From: Phycisphaerae bacterium
GTDB lineage: Bacteria > Planctomycetota > Phycisphaerae > Sedimentisphaerales > Anaerobacaceae
DNA: 64,000 nt
Direction: 5' to 3'
Assembly (NCBI GenBank): GCA_026386805.1
Contig: JAPLMX010000236.1
Location: forward strand, 1-64,000
Positions 18,425 through 28,472 of this stretch are shown one piece after another (the first letter of the stretch is position 1; each line of letters begins with the position of its first letter). The notes beneath the pieces were generated by a model. It searched no databases. It was not told where the DNA came from and worked only from the letters and a program-made list of their open reading frames with translations. The translations under genes and the position numbers were made by a program.

Positions 18425-18440
18425 TGGCACAGGTTTTGCA
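18425..18440 (+). promoter_or_regulatory. Sigma-54 (-24/-12) type promoter
   Basis: TGGCAC at 18425-18430, five bases, then TTGCA at 18436-18440 matches the -24/-12 consensus with the correct 12-bp spacing between the GG and GC pairs. Transcription would begin near 18451 and give a leader of about 100 bases before dnaK. Confidence 0.6.
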
Positions 18441-18554
18441 CTGTGCACGGATTAGTATGTTCCTGTGCGCGATGAGCGCCAGCGGGTTCCCAAACGCGAC
18501 GTATCTCGTTTGGTAATCCGTTGCCAACGGCAGAGCAAGGAAAGGACGGTAGTC

Positions 18555-20498
<1,944 letters not shown>

Positions 20499-20508
20499 GT
20501 GACATCAC

Positions 20509-20571
20509 ATTGCGGATTGCGGATTCGGGATTGCGGATTTGCGCCGCGGCCCAAGTCCGCGATCCGCGACT
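20509..20571. repeat. Heptad GGATTGC-type palindromic repeat
   Basis: ATTGCGG units lead into the inverse CCGCGATCCGCGA segment. The element lies directly after dnaK and before its terminator hairpin. Confidence 0.8.
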
Positions 20572-20578
20572 GTTTGCA

Positions 20579-20612
20579 GGGTGTGCCTTTGCATGGCACA
20601 CCCTTTCTCTTT
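20579..20612 (+). terminator. Intrinsic terminator after dnaK
   Basis: GGGTGTGCC (20579-20587) and GGCACACCC (20595-20603) form a perfect 9-bp stem with a 7-base loop, followed by the T-rich TTTCTCTTT. It lies about 80 bp beyond the dnaK stop. Confidence 0.75.
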
Positions 20613-20652
20613 GGAGTCTTCAGTCTCCCCAGCGGTGGACTGATCCCCATCT

Positions 20653-20746
20653 GTCATGCTGAGCGAAGCGAAACATCTGGCCGACGAATGGAACCTATGC
20701 TTGGTATCGTGCTCGGCCCAGATCCTTCGCTGACGCTCAGGATGAT
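20653..20746. repeat. Long palindromic dispersed repeat (GTCATCCTGA family)
   Basis: It begins GTCATGCTGAGC and ends with GCTCAGGATGAT; the inner arms are ACATCTGG and CCAGATCC. It fills much of the 444-bp gap between dnaK and the glycosidase gene. Confidence 0.75.
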
Positions 20747-20942
20747 GGAGGGATCGCACAAGCCCCCCCATAGCTCCGTCGCACACAACTGGCGTCTTCC
20801 TGTTGTTCTCGCCCTCCATCTCCGGACTCTTTCGTCCTCCCGTCCGGCTTGACACGCCGGGGACGGGCCGTTACCTTCACGCTGACTGCACATCGTTTGA
20901 AGATGAGTCCGCACGCGCGTCCGTTGTTTGGAGGCAAGAGAA

Positions 20943-22022
20943 ATGAAAGCAGCCGTCCGACTCCTGACCATCGTTTGCATCGCGTCGTTCTGGGTCCAGA
21001 ATGCCGGTGCTCAACAAGCCGCACCGACGACCAGCTACCATCAATGGTGGCGGGATCGGCCGTTCGGCCGGGCCTTCCGCGATCCGGCGGCCAAGAAGCT
21101 TCCTCTCCTATCCGTGAAGGGCAACAAGTTCGTCGATCCCAACGGCAAGACGATCCTCTTTCGTGGGTTGTCGATTTCCGACCCCGACAAGATCGAGCAC
21201 CAGGGGCACTGGAACAAGCAGCACTTCGAGAAGGTCAGGGAGATGGGCACGATGCTCGTCCGCATCCCGGTCCACCCGGTGGCCTGGCGCGAGCGGACGC
21301 CCGCGGAATACCTCAAGCTGCTGGACCAGGCGGTGCAATGGTGTACCGAGCTGAACATGTACATCATCATCGACTGGCACACCATCGGCAATCTCAAGAT
21401 GGAGCTGTTCCAGGACCCCATGTACAACACCACGCAGAAGGAGACCTTCGAATTCTGGCGGACGATTGCCCAGCATTTCAGCGGCCACAACACCATCGCA
21501 TTCTACGAGCTGTTCAACGAGCCGACGATCTACCGGGGCCAGCTTGGCCGAATGTCCTGGAGCGAGTGGAAGAAGCTCAATGAGGACATGATCGATCTGA
21601 TTCGAGCGTTTGACAAAGAGACGATCCCGCTGGTGGCCGGCCTCGATTGGGCGTACGATCTGACGCTGCTGCTGATCGAGCCCATCGAGGCGGAGGGGAT
21701 TGGGTACGTGACCCATCCCTATGCGAACAAGCGGCCGAAGCCCTGGGAGCCGAAGTGGGAGGAGAATTTCGGATTCGCCGCGGGTCGCTACCCGATCCTG
21801 GCGACCGAGTTCGGCCTTTCCATGCCCAAAGGAGCGACGGTGAAGGAGGGTGACTACGGCAAAGCGATCATCACGTACCTGGAAAGCAAAGGGATCGGCT
21901 GGCTCGGCTGGGTCTTCGACCCGGAGTGGGGCCCGAACCTGCTGCAATCCTGGGACACCTACGAGCTGACCGGCGGCGGCGAGTTCTTCAAACAGGCCCT
22001 GCACGGCAAGCTCGGGGGCTGA
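20943..22022 (+). CDS. Secreted glycoside hydrolase, GH5-like cellulase fold
   Basis: This 359-residue protein has a signal peptide (LLTIVCIASFWVQNAGA) and a (beta/alpha)8 glycosidase domain. Clan GH-A signatures are FRGLSISDPD, MLVRIPVHP, the acid/base glutamate in LFNEPT (E193), and a nucleophile candidate in LATEFGLS (E289). It probably hydrolyses a beta-linked glucan or mannan outside the cytoplasm; the substrate cannot be read from sequence. GGAGG eight bases upstream supports the ATG at 20943. It is convergent with the kinase/secreted protein gene, which ends with a LamG domain. Confidence 0.85.
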   Translation: MKAAVRLLTIVCIASFWVQNAGAQQAAPTTSYHQWWRDRPFGRAFRDPAAKKLPLLSVKGNKFVDPNGKTILFRGLSISDPDKIEHQGHWNKQHFEKVREMGTMLVRIPVHPVAWRERTPAEYLKLLDQAVQWCTELNMYIIIDWHTIGNLKMELFQDPMYNTTQKETFEFWRTIAQHFSGHNTIAFYELFNEPTIYRGQLGRMSWSEWKKLNEDMIDLIRAFDKETIPLVAGLDWAYDLTLLLIEPIEAEGIGYVTHPYANKRPKPWEPKWEENFGFAAGRYPILATEFGLSMPKGATVKEGDYGKAIITYLESKGIGWLGWVFDPEWGPNLLQSWDTYELTGGGEFFKQALHGKLGG

Positions 22023-22156
22023 CTGGGCTCGGCGCGGCCTCGGCTCGACTGAGCTCGCCGAAGTCCGGCCGCAACCAACCCCACGGCAGCCGAAAGAAAC
22101 GAAAAATGCGAAAAAAGGGAGGGAGTAGAACTGGCTCGCCTTCTTGCGTCTTCTTT

Positions 22157-22180
22157 ACATGGGCAAGATGCCCATGCTAC
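22157..22180. repeat. Short palindromic repeat (CATGGGC type)
   Basis: CATGGGCAAGATGCCCATG forms a 7-8 bp hairpin. A similar element occurs at 58610-58630 among the phage tail genes. Confidence 0.55.
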
Positions 22181-22217
22181 GACAAACCGACTTCTCAAAC
22201 ACCTGCTGAGATTGGAA

Positions 22218-22254
22218 ACAAGGGCCGGGGGCTCTGTTTCCCGCCGGCCCTTGT
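22218..22254. terminator. Strong hairpin between convergent genes
   Basis: ACAAGGGCCGG (22218-22228) is exactly inverse to CCGGCCCTTGT (22244-22254) with a 15-base loop. It lies between the convergent glycosidase and kinase/secreted-protein genes and could stop transcription from both sides, although only short T runs follow. Confidence 0.55.
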
Positions 22255-22279
22255 CGTTCTGCCAAGTGGGTATCACATA

Positions 22280-23950
22280 CTACGGTTGCACGACGCGGCT
22301 GTAGACGCGGACGTCGTCGATCAGGCCGGTCCAGAAGGTCGTTGGTGCCACGCTCTTGCCGCAGCCGATCTGTAGGTTGCCGCTCGACGCCGCCAGGTTG
22401 GACTGCGTATCCTTGGCAACCTCGACCCCATCCGCGTACAAAGACCGGTTCGTGCCGTCCCAGGTCAAGGCCACCCGGTGCCACTGGTCGTCGAGGAGGT
22501 AGGCGTTGGAAGTCAGAGATTTTCCGCTCGTGCCGGATGACTTCAGGTCCGTGGTCAACATGCCGAACTGGTTCAAGTAGAGCCAATCCGCTCCCCCGAT
22601 CTGCGACACGATCACCCGGTTGGTCGCGCCGCCCTTGACCCAGGCGATGATGCTGAACGGCCCTGTGGCCGGATCGAGGACAGGCGAGAGCGTCCGCACA
22701 AAGTTCTCCTTCCCGTCGAACGCGAGCGCGCCGCCCACCTTGCCGGCGGGTTGCCAGACTACCTTTCCCACAATCATCGCATCATGCCCGCCGACACTAT
22801 CCCGAGCCACGCTCCCCGCGCTCTCGTCCATGGCCCAGTGAGCCCGCAACGTCGGATCGACCCATTCGTTCCCGATATAGTCCGCAAGCACGATCAAGTC
22901 GTTGAGATCGACGACGCCGTCGCCCATTGGTGAGGAGCCGATATCGTACAACGACTTATTCTGGCCCCAATGCTCCGCCATCGCCAAGACTTCCTTCCCA
23001 TCGACCTTGCCGTCGCCGTTGAAGTCCACGATGGGGATGACCGGCGCCTGGTAGTTCTCGAAACTGCCACCGCGGTTGGACCAAAAATAGAGCATGCTGC
23101 CGTCGGGTGAGATGCGCGGATTAGTATCGACTGTGGGCCCGTTCACCAGCGGGCCAAGATTCACGGGTGCTTGCCACGGATCAGAAAGGCTCACTCGCCT
23201 TGACATCCAAATATCGTTGAGGCCGTACCCACCTGGCCGCCAGGAATTGTCGCGGTCGTTGAAGAAAAGCAGCCGCCCATCTGGTGAAAGGCACGGATAG
23301 TTCTCACCGTACGCGCTGTTCACGACAGGGCCAAGATTCACCACCTGGCCCCAGGGGTCGTTCGTTGTCGCACGCCTCGACACATAGATATCGTGATAAC
23401 CATACCCGCCAGGGCGATATGACGTGATGTAAAGCTCCAGGGCGTCCGGCGAAATGCAGGGGGACCGGTCGTCACCCGAGCTATTGATACTTGGCCCCAG
23501 ATTCACAGCTTGGCCCCAGGGGCTACTCTTGGTCGCGCGCGTGGACATGTAGATATCCAAACCCCCATACCCACCGTTCCGGTCCGAACTGAAATAGAAC
23601 GTCCGCCCGTCCGGCGAAATGGATCCCAGGCAGTCATCCTTTGAACTATTGACAGCGGGCCCAAGATTAACCGGGGCACCCCAATCATCCTCTTTCGACG
23701 GTCGACTAAGGACCCAGTAGTCCCACCCGCCGTATCCCCCGGCGCGCTGCGAGGCGATGTACATCTCCAGCCCGTCAGAGGAGAAGCAGTCGATCAACTC
23801 AGTCGTACCGTCGATGGCGGGGACGATGGACTTTAGGCTCACCGGCGTGCCGAACGTGAAATCTGCAAAAACTACTGGCGCGTCAAAGCCTGAAAAGAAG
23901 CAGGCCGCAAACACTGACACTAAGAACATAGGAATCTCAAACGGTTTCAT
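22280..23950 (-). CDS. Secreted TolB-like/dockerin-like/LamG protein (probable independent start inside the kinase frame)
   Basis: An ATG at 23950 is preceded by GGGGAGG six bases upstream and opens a 556-residue protein with a signal peptide (IPMFLVSVFAACFFSG). The mature part has about five TolB/PD40-like repeats (pattern SPDGRxxYFxSxRxGGYGxxDIYxSxR). Next come two EF-hand/dockerin-like segments (DFNGDGKVDGKEV and GDGVVDLNDLIVLADY), then a C-terminal LamG/concanavalin-like domain ending near DDVRVYSR. It probably sits at or outside the cell surface and may bind carbohydrate. It shares its frame with the upstream kinase. Confidence 0.7.
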   Translation of the reverse strand: MKPFEIPMFLVSVFAACFFSGFDAPVVFADFTFGTPVSLKSIVPAIDGTTELIDCFSSDGLEMYIASQRAGGYGGWDYWVLSRPSKEDDWGAPVNLGPAVNSSKDDCLGSISPDGRTFYFSSDRNGGYGGLDIYMSTRATKSSPWGQAVNLGPSINSSGDDRSPCISPDALELYITSYRPGGYGYHDIYVSRRATTNDPWGQVVNLGPVVNSAYGENYPCLSPDGRLLFFNDRDNSWRPGGYGLNDIWMSRRVSLSDPWQAPVNLGPLVNGPTVDTNPRISPDGSMLYFWSNRGGSFENYQAPVIPIVDFNGDGKVDGKEVLAMAEHWGQNKSLYDIGSSPMGDGVVDLNDLIVLADYIGNEWVDPTLRAHWAMDESAGSVARDSVGGHDAMIVGKVVWQPAGKVGGALAFDGKENFVRTLSPVLDPATGPFSIIAWVKGGATNRVIVSQIGGADWLYLNQFGMLTTDLKSSGTSGKSLTSNAYLLDDQWHRVALTWDGTNRSLYADGVEVAKDTQSNLAASSGNLQIGCGKSVAPTTFWTGLIDDVRVYSRVVQP

Positions 23951-25768
23951 GTTGGACCTCCCCTTCTGCCCGAAGGCAATGGACATTACGACAATCCCAT
24001 TTTCACGTCTTCCAACAGAGAAGACGAACTGACAGCGAGATGGCTCAGTGATAACAGGCATGAATCTCTTGGCGGCACCAAACAGAAGCAAGGGAAACTG
24101 CCCTTGCCCAAGGACGGTTGCGTACCGGCTCATGTCGGCATGGACATCCCGCTCCTGACGCAGGTAGTGGTACTGCTGTGCCCGGCGGAGATAGTTGTTT
24201 GGTTCCTTCGGATTGGCTGCGATCTCTTCGGTATAGTACTGCACCCGCTCCCGATAGTGCCTCTCCATGATGGCCTCGGTCCCTTTCACAGTCTCGTCAG
24301 GCTCCTGGCCGGCAACGAGAGTGTCGGCAAAGAGGGTCCTGGCCTCCAGCCCCACGTGCTCACTCTCCAGGATCGGCCTAAGGGTCTTGCGGGCGGCCGT
24401 GAGGTCCCCCTTCGCGACGAGCTTGCGAGCTTCGGCTAAGAGGTTCACTTGCCGGATGCCCTCAGCCTCGGCGAGTCGAACCTGATGCCGATTTCGGACG
24501 GAAAGGGTGACGACCATACCGACCACGAGCACCGCCGCCAGAGCGGCAATGGCCTGTGATCTGTTTCTACGGAGAAACTTGTGCAGGCGATATCCCGTGC
24601 TGGGTGCGCGCGCCAGAACCGGCCTGTGTTCCAGGTGTCGCTGAATGTCTACCGCGAGATCATCTGCCGCCTCATACCGCCGGAAGCGGTCCTTTTCCAA
24701 CGACTTCATGACAATCCAGTCCAAGTCGCCCCGAACAGCCTTCGTCAACAGGTCGGGAGTCGAATTGCGATGCTTCGCTACATCGGCCAAGGTCTCGCCG
24801 AGGGTGCTGAGTTTCGTGGACGGCTTGGCGGGCTCCTGTTCCCGGATGACCCGCTGCATCTCGATGTAACCGGCCTTGCGCAGCTCCTCTTCACTGAATG
24901 GTGTGGTCCCGGTGAGCAGTTCATAGAGCAACACGCCGAGGGAGTAGATGTCGGTTCGGGTGTCAATATCCAGATCGCTCAATTCGGCCTGCTCCGGACT
25001 CATGTAGGCGGGGGTGCCGATGATGTGGGCGTAACGGGTAAAGAGCGTCTTTTCGGTCAGACGCTGGTTCGTGGCCTTGGCAATCCCAAAGTCGATGACC
25101 TTGGGGACCGGTTTGCTGTCATGGTGCGTGACCATGACGTTGGAGGGTTTCAAATCACGATGGATAATGCCCTTCTGGTGGGCGTGCTGTACGGCATTGC
25201 AGACCTGGAGGAACAACGCCAGCCGGTCCTTCGTGCTCAGGTTGTTCTTGTCGCAGTATTCGGTGATGGAGACGCCCTGGACCAGCTCCATGACGAAGTA
25301 AGGCCGTCCGGTCTCCGTAGATCCCGCATCCAGGACCTTAGCGATGCTGGGATGGTCCATCATCGCCAGGGCTTGGCGTTCCGCCTCGAAACGGGCGATC
25401 ACCTGGCGGGTATCCATTCCCAGCTTGATGATCTTGAGGGCCACCTTGCGGCGGATCGGCTCGGTCTGCTCGGCCATATAGACCACGGCCATGCCGCCTT
25501 CGCCGATCTTCTCCAGGAGCTTGTACCGGCCGATGATCGTGCCCGGCCCCTCTGTGAGAGGACCTCCTCCAACAGCGTCCTGACCTTCCAGGAGAACTCG
25601 CAGAAAGGGCCCGGCCTCGCAATGGGCCGAAACCAGCGATTCAATTTCCGCCCGCAACTGACGGTCAGAACCACACACAGCGTCCAGATAGGCCGCCCGC
25701 TCCTGCGGGGTCTTCTTCCCGATCACTTCGGCAAAGACTGCCTTAACATCTTGTGATGTGCCGGCCAT
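22280..25768 (-). CDS. Ser/Thr protein kinase fused in frame to a secreted TolB-like/dockerin/LamG protein
   Basis: The frame is 1162 codons. Residues about 82-365 form a complete Hanks-type kinase: GEGGMAVVY loop, VALKII lysine, HRDLKPSN catalytic loop, DFGIAK and the SPEQ segment. A transmembrane helix (about 415-433) and a short TPR-like region follow. From residue 607 a different protein begins, with its own ribosome-binding site and signal peptide (described separately). The junction (about 555-606) resembles translated intergenic DNA, so the kinase may have lost its stop codon. The kinase N-terminus (KKTPQERAAYLDAVCG) is typical of planctomycete kinases paired with an ECF sigma factor, encoded just upstream. 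Confidence 0.8.
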   Translation of the reverse strand: MAGTSQDVKAVFAEVIGKKTPQERAAYLDAVCGSDRQLRAEIESLVSAHCEAGPFLRVLLEGQDAVGGGPLTEGPGTIIGRYKLLEKIGEGGMAVVYMAEQTEPIRRKVALKIIKLGMDTRQVIARFEAERQALAMMDHPSIAKVLDAGSTETGRPYFVMELVQGVSITEYCDKNNLSTKDRLALFLQVCNAVQHAHQKGIIHRDLKPSNVMVTHHDSKPVPKVIDFGIAKATNQRLTEKTLFTRYAHIIGTPAYMSPEQAELSDLDIDTRTDIYSLGVLLYELLTGTTPFSEEELRKAGYIEMQRVIREQEPAKPSTKLSTLGETLADVAKHRNSTPDLLTKAVRGDLDWIVMKSLEKDRFRRYEAADDLAVDIQRHLEHRPVLARAPSTGYRLHKFLRRNRSQAIAALAAVLVVGMVVTLSVRNRHQVRLAEAEGIRQVNLLAEARKLVAKGDLTAARKTLRPILESEHVGLEARTLFADTLVAGQEPDETVKGTEAIMERHYRERVQYYTEEIAANPKEPNNYLRRAQQYHYLRQERDVHADMSRYATVLGQGQFPLLLFGAAKRFMPVITEPSRCQFVFSVGRRENGIVVMSIAFGQKGRSNMKPFEIPMFLVSVFAACFFSGFDAPVVFADFTFGTPVSLKSIVPAIDGTTELIDCFSSDGLEMYIASQRAGGYGGWDYWVLSRPSKEDDWGAPVNLGPAVNSSKDDCLGSISPDGRTFYFSSDRNGGYGGLDIYMSTRATKSSPWGQAVNLGPSINSSGDDRSPCISPDALELYITSYRPGGYGYHDIYVSRRATTNDPWGQVVNLGPVVNSAYGENYPCLSPDGRLLFFNDRDNSWRPGGYGLNDIWMSRRVSLSDPWQAPVNLGPLVNGPTVDTNPRISPDGSMLYFWSNRGGSFENYQAPVIPIVDFNGDGKVDGKEVLAMAEHWGQNKSLYDIGSSPMGDGVVDLNDLIVLADYIGNEWVDPTLRAHWAMDESAGSVARDSVGGHDAMIVGKVVWQPAGKVGGALAFDGKENFVRTLSPVLDPATGPFSIIAWVKGGATNRVIVSQIGGADWLYLNQFGMLTTDLKSSGTSGKSLTSNAYLLDDQWHRVALTWDGTNRSLYADGVEVAKDTQSNLAASSGNLQIGCGKSVAPTTFWTGLIDDVRVYSRVVQP

Positions 25769-25947
25769 GATTACCTCTCGATAAGGTCTCCGATGTACAA
25801 TGCGAAATTCGTGGGACGAACCTGAAAGGAAAAAACGATAGATTCCGCATTTTTCAGACGATTGACGACACCGCTACGACCAGAGGCGGCTGGATACGTC
25901 CGTGGAACTGCTCCGACCCGAGCCGATGCGGAAGAACGCTCCGGCAC

Positions 25948-26514
25948 CTATTCTGAGCCGCTGTCCTTTGGAATAGCGCGACGCAACCAGGCACGGGCAT
26001 AAGCGAGGTGATTGAATACCGTACGGTCGGAAACACCCCGCATCTGAGCGATCTGCTCTACGGTCATGCCGCCAAAGTAGCGTAGCTTCACGAGATCAGC
26101 CACCTCCGGCTCTGATACGGCCAGTTTTGCCAGGGCCTCGTCCAAAGCAAGGAGGTCATCCGGGCAGGTTTCAAACGGGGTCTCCAGCCCAGTAAGGATG
26201 GCCGCCGGTCTATCACCCCCATGTTTTAGACTCTTCTTCCGTCGCGCGTTGTCCACGAGAATCCTGCGCATGGCCTCCGCCGCGGCGGCAAAGAAATGGC
26301 CCCGGTTATCCCAGCTTTGGGGTTCATCGCCAACCAGCCGGAGATAGGCTTCATGAACCAGTGCGGTCGCTTGGAGCGTCTGGCCGGGTGGCTCATGGGA
26401 GAGCTTCTGAGCCGCAAGAAGGCGGAGTTCTTCATAGACCAGCGGCAAGAGTTCGTTTGTAGCCTTCGCGTCCCCCCGTTCCATCGCGTTCAAGATGCGT
26501 GTGACGTCACTCAT
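25948..26514 (-). CDS. ECF sigma factor, planctomycete Sigma70_ECF type
   Basis: This 188-residue protein shows sigma region 2 (NELLPLVYEELRLLAAQKL, ALVHEAYLRLVG, RRILVDNARRKKS) and region 4 (LVKLRYFGGMTVEQIAQMRGVSDRTVFNHLAYARAWL). The sequence style matches the Sigma70_ECF family abundant in Planctomycetota and commonly encoded beside Ser/Thr kinases, as here (179 bp upstream of the kinase). It would direct RNA polymerase to a dedicated promoter set, possibly under kinase control. The start at 26514 follows GGGAG; the in-frame ATG at 26559 lacks one. Confidence 0.9.
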   Translation of the reverse strand: MSDVTRILNAMERGDAKATNELLPLVYEELRLLAAQKLSHEPPGQTLQATALVHEAYLRLVGDEPQSWDNRGHFFAAAAEAMRRILVDNARRKKSLKHGGDRPAAILTGLETPFETCPDDLLALDEALAKLAVSEPEVADLVKLRYFGGMTVEQIAQMRGVSDRTVFNHLAYARAWLRRAIPKDSGSE

Positions 26515-26650
26515 GCCGACTCCCACCAGTCTGGGCCTTCGATAGGCATATTCTCTCAAGAAGGTGGGGAGATTTCAAGTGGCCGGGGACCTGATGATCT
26601 TCGCACGGCAAAGGCGCAACACCGCGTTTCTTGGTACGCATCGTGAGCCG

Positions 26651-28165
26651 TTACTTGCCGAGGCAGAATCGGCTGAAGATCCGGTCGAGCACCTGCTCGT
26701 CGATGGGCGGCTGCTCGATTTGCGAGATCAACTGGCAGGCGGCGCGGATCATCAGCACGGCCACTTCCTCGTTGCCGCGATTCACTTCCGTAATCGCTTG
26801 AGCGATCTGCTCGATTGCCTCCGTGACGGCCTGTCTATGTCGGGCGGTCAGCGCCAGCGTGCTGATTTCGGCTGCCAACGGCGGTCGGGCGGCAGCCTCA
26901 AGTGAAGTCTGGGGATGGCCCTTGTCAGGCGTAGTCGTAGGGTGGGCTGAGCCCACCGATTGCCCCGAAGGCGCGTGACGGCTGGTGGGCACAGCCCCCC
27001 CTACGATGGACCTCTCGATGGCACGAAGCAGATCTACAAGGCCCTGTCCTGTCTTCGAGGACACAGGCAGGAACTCCGCATGGAAGAGCCCCGTCAGCTC
27101 CCGAGTTCTTCCTGATCGTTCCTCCCCGGACAGCAGGTCGGACTTGGTGGCGAGATAGAGTATGCTCTGGGGCTGAATGAGCGAGTGAACGGCGATATCG
27201 TCGCTGGGACTCGGCTTCGTCGCATCGACGCAGAAGAGGACCGTCGAGCAACGTTGAAGGGCTGCGACGGCCGCCCGCTGCGACAGTTCGTCGAGCGTGT
27301 TGTCGGGCTTGAGAACCAGGCCGGCGCAATCGAACAGCACGCACTGGAACCGGTCCGTGGTTAGCACGCCGCTTAGGACGTCTCTCGTGGTCTTGGCCTG
27401 CGGCGAGACGAGGCTCCGTTCCCAGCCGAGCAGGGCGTTGAGCAGGCTGCTCTTGCCCGCGTTCGGGGCGCCGGCGATCCCGACCGCCGGCAGGTCGATC
27501 AGGGTCTCGTACCGGATACTGCCGGCCAGCAGTTCTTCGAGGCTCCTCTGTATCTGCGTCAGCCGCTCCGCCGCCTCCTGTGTACTGATGAATTCGATGT
27601 CTTCACCACTGAAGTCGAGACCCGCTTCGATCAGGCTCAAGATATCCAGCAGGGCCGAATGGATCTCGTCGGCGGATTTCGTCAGTCGGCCGCCCAGCAG
27701 CTTTTCCGCCGCCTCCAACTGGAGCCGGTTCGAGCTGCTGATGACCTCGTTGACCGCCTCCGCCTGGGCGAGATCGAGCTTGCCGTTGAGGTAGGCGCGG
27801 GCCGTGAACTCGCCCGCTCCGGCGGGCCGCAGCCCCCGCGCCAACAGATTCTGCACCAGAGCCTCAACGATCACCGGGCTGGCATGGACATGAATCTCGG
27901 CCAAGTCCTCGCCCGTGTACGAATGCGGGGCGAAGAACAGATAGAGATAGGCGTCGACGGCCAACATGTCGTTGATGCGCAGTTGGCCGGGGACAACCAC
28001 AGAATTGCGAAGTGTGGATTGCGGACTGCGGATTGAGAATTCGGAACCGAACTCGAAAACTTGTTCGCAGATGGCCAGGGTCTGCGGGCCGGTGATCCGG
28101 ACAATGGACCGAACACCCCCGCTTGGCGAGCTGACCGCGACAACGGTATCGGCAACGTCGTACAT
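26651..28165 (-). CDS. mnmE: tRNA modification GTPase MnmE
   Basis: This 504-residue protein has the MnmE order: an N-terminal folate-binding domain (DTVVAVSSPSGGVRSIVRITG), a helical domain, a G domain (GAPNAGKSS, TTRD, DCAGL, TKSD) and the C-terminal RFCLGK with the invariant cysteine. With MnmG it modifies U34 of tRNAs. Two repeat elements lie in the frame: residues about 41-54 come from a 7-bp repeat (28003-28045), and about 388-410 (GAVPTSRHAPSG and following) from a palindromic GTAGGG element (26936-27005) inserted near the end of the G domain. The ATG at 28165 begins the family pattern; upstream frame is repeat-rich. It follows yidC, a common arrangement. Confidence 0.95.
   Translation of the reverse strand: MYDVADTVVAVSSPSGGVRSIVRITGPQTLAICEQVFEFGSEFSIRSPQSTLRNSVVVPGQLRINDMLAVDAYLYLFFAPHSYTGEDLAEIHVHASPVIVEALVQNLLARGLRPAGAGEFTARAYLNGKLDLAQAEAVNEVISSSNRLQLEAAEKLLGGRLTKSADEIHSALLDILSLIEAGLDFSGEDIEFISTQEAAERLTQIQRSLEELLAGSIRYETLIDLPAVGIAGAPNAGKSSLLNALLGWERSLVSPQAKTTRDVLSGVLTTDRFQCVLFDCAGLVLKPDNTLDELSQRAAVAALQRCSTVLFCVDATKPSPSDDIAVHSLIQPQSILYLATKSDLLSGEERSGRTRELTGLFHAEFLPVSSKTGQGLVDLLRAIERSIVGGAVPTSRHAPSGQSVGSAHPTTTPDKGHPQTSLEAAARPPLAAEISTLALTARHRQAVTEAIEQIAQAITEVNRGNEEVAVLMIRAACQLISQIEQPPIDEQVLDRIFSRFCLGK
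26936..27005. repeat. Palindromic GTAGGG element inside mnmE
   Basis: CGTAGGGTGGGCT at the left and GCCCCCCCTACG at the right are near-inverse, and GAGCCCACCGAT mirrors the GCTGGTGGGC segment. It is translated in frame within mnmE, unlike the other copies, which lie between genes. Confidence 0.75.
28003..28045. repeat. Heptad repeat inside mnmE
   Basis: Degenerate 7-bp units (ATTGCGA, ATTGCGG, ACTGCGG, ATTGAGA) occur in the mnmE frame and encode EFSIRSPQSTLRNS, the reverse-strand peptide of this repeat family. Confidence 0.75.
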
Positions 28166-28472
28166 GAAATCGCCAGCCCTTGGGTCCGTGAGGTCCCTTC
28201 GGTCCTTTGCATCCCCAAAGACCTGAGGGCCCCCTAATAGAATGAACGCCCGGCCCCCTCTGTCACCCCTGTGCCGAGCCTGCTCCCGACCAGACCGTGG
28301 CGGGGGTCCGGGGGAACCGCGGTGCAACTGGATTCCCGCCTGCGTGGGAATGACGAGAGACAGTTTCTTGATCGCGCCTTTGACACGTGGGTGGAGAGTC
28401 CAACCTGCGAACGGACATTGACAGAAAGCAGGAACACCGGCCTCGGTGGGACATCGGCCCAGACCGTCCATC
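28166..28472. other. Gap between yidC and mnmE with a palindromic repeat
   Basis: No gene is seen. Around 28318-28358 lies GGATTCCCGCCTGCG followed by TGGGAATGAC, a hairpin repeat of a kind common in environmental bacteria. Open frames running into the gap from mnmE are not protein-like. Confidence 0.5.
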
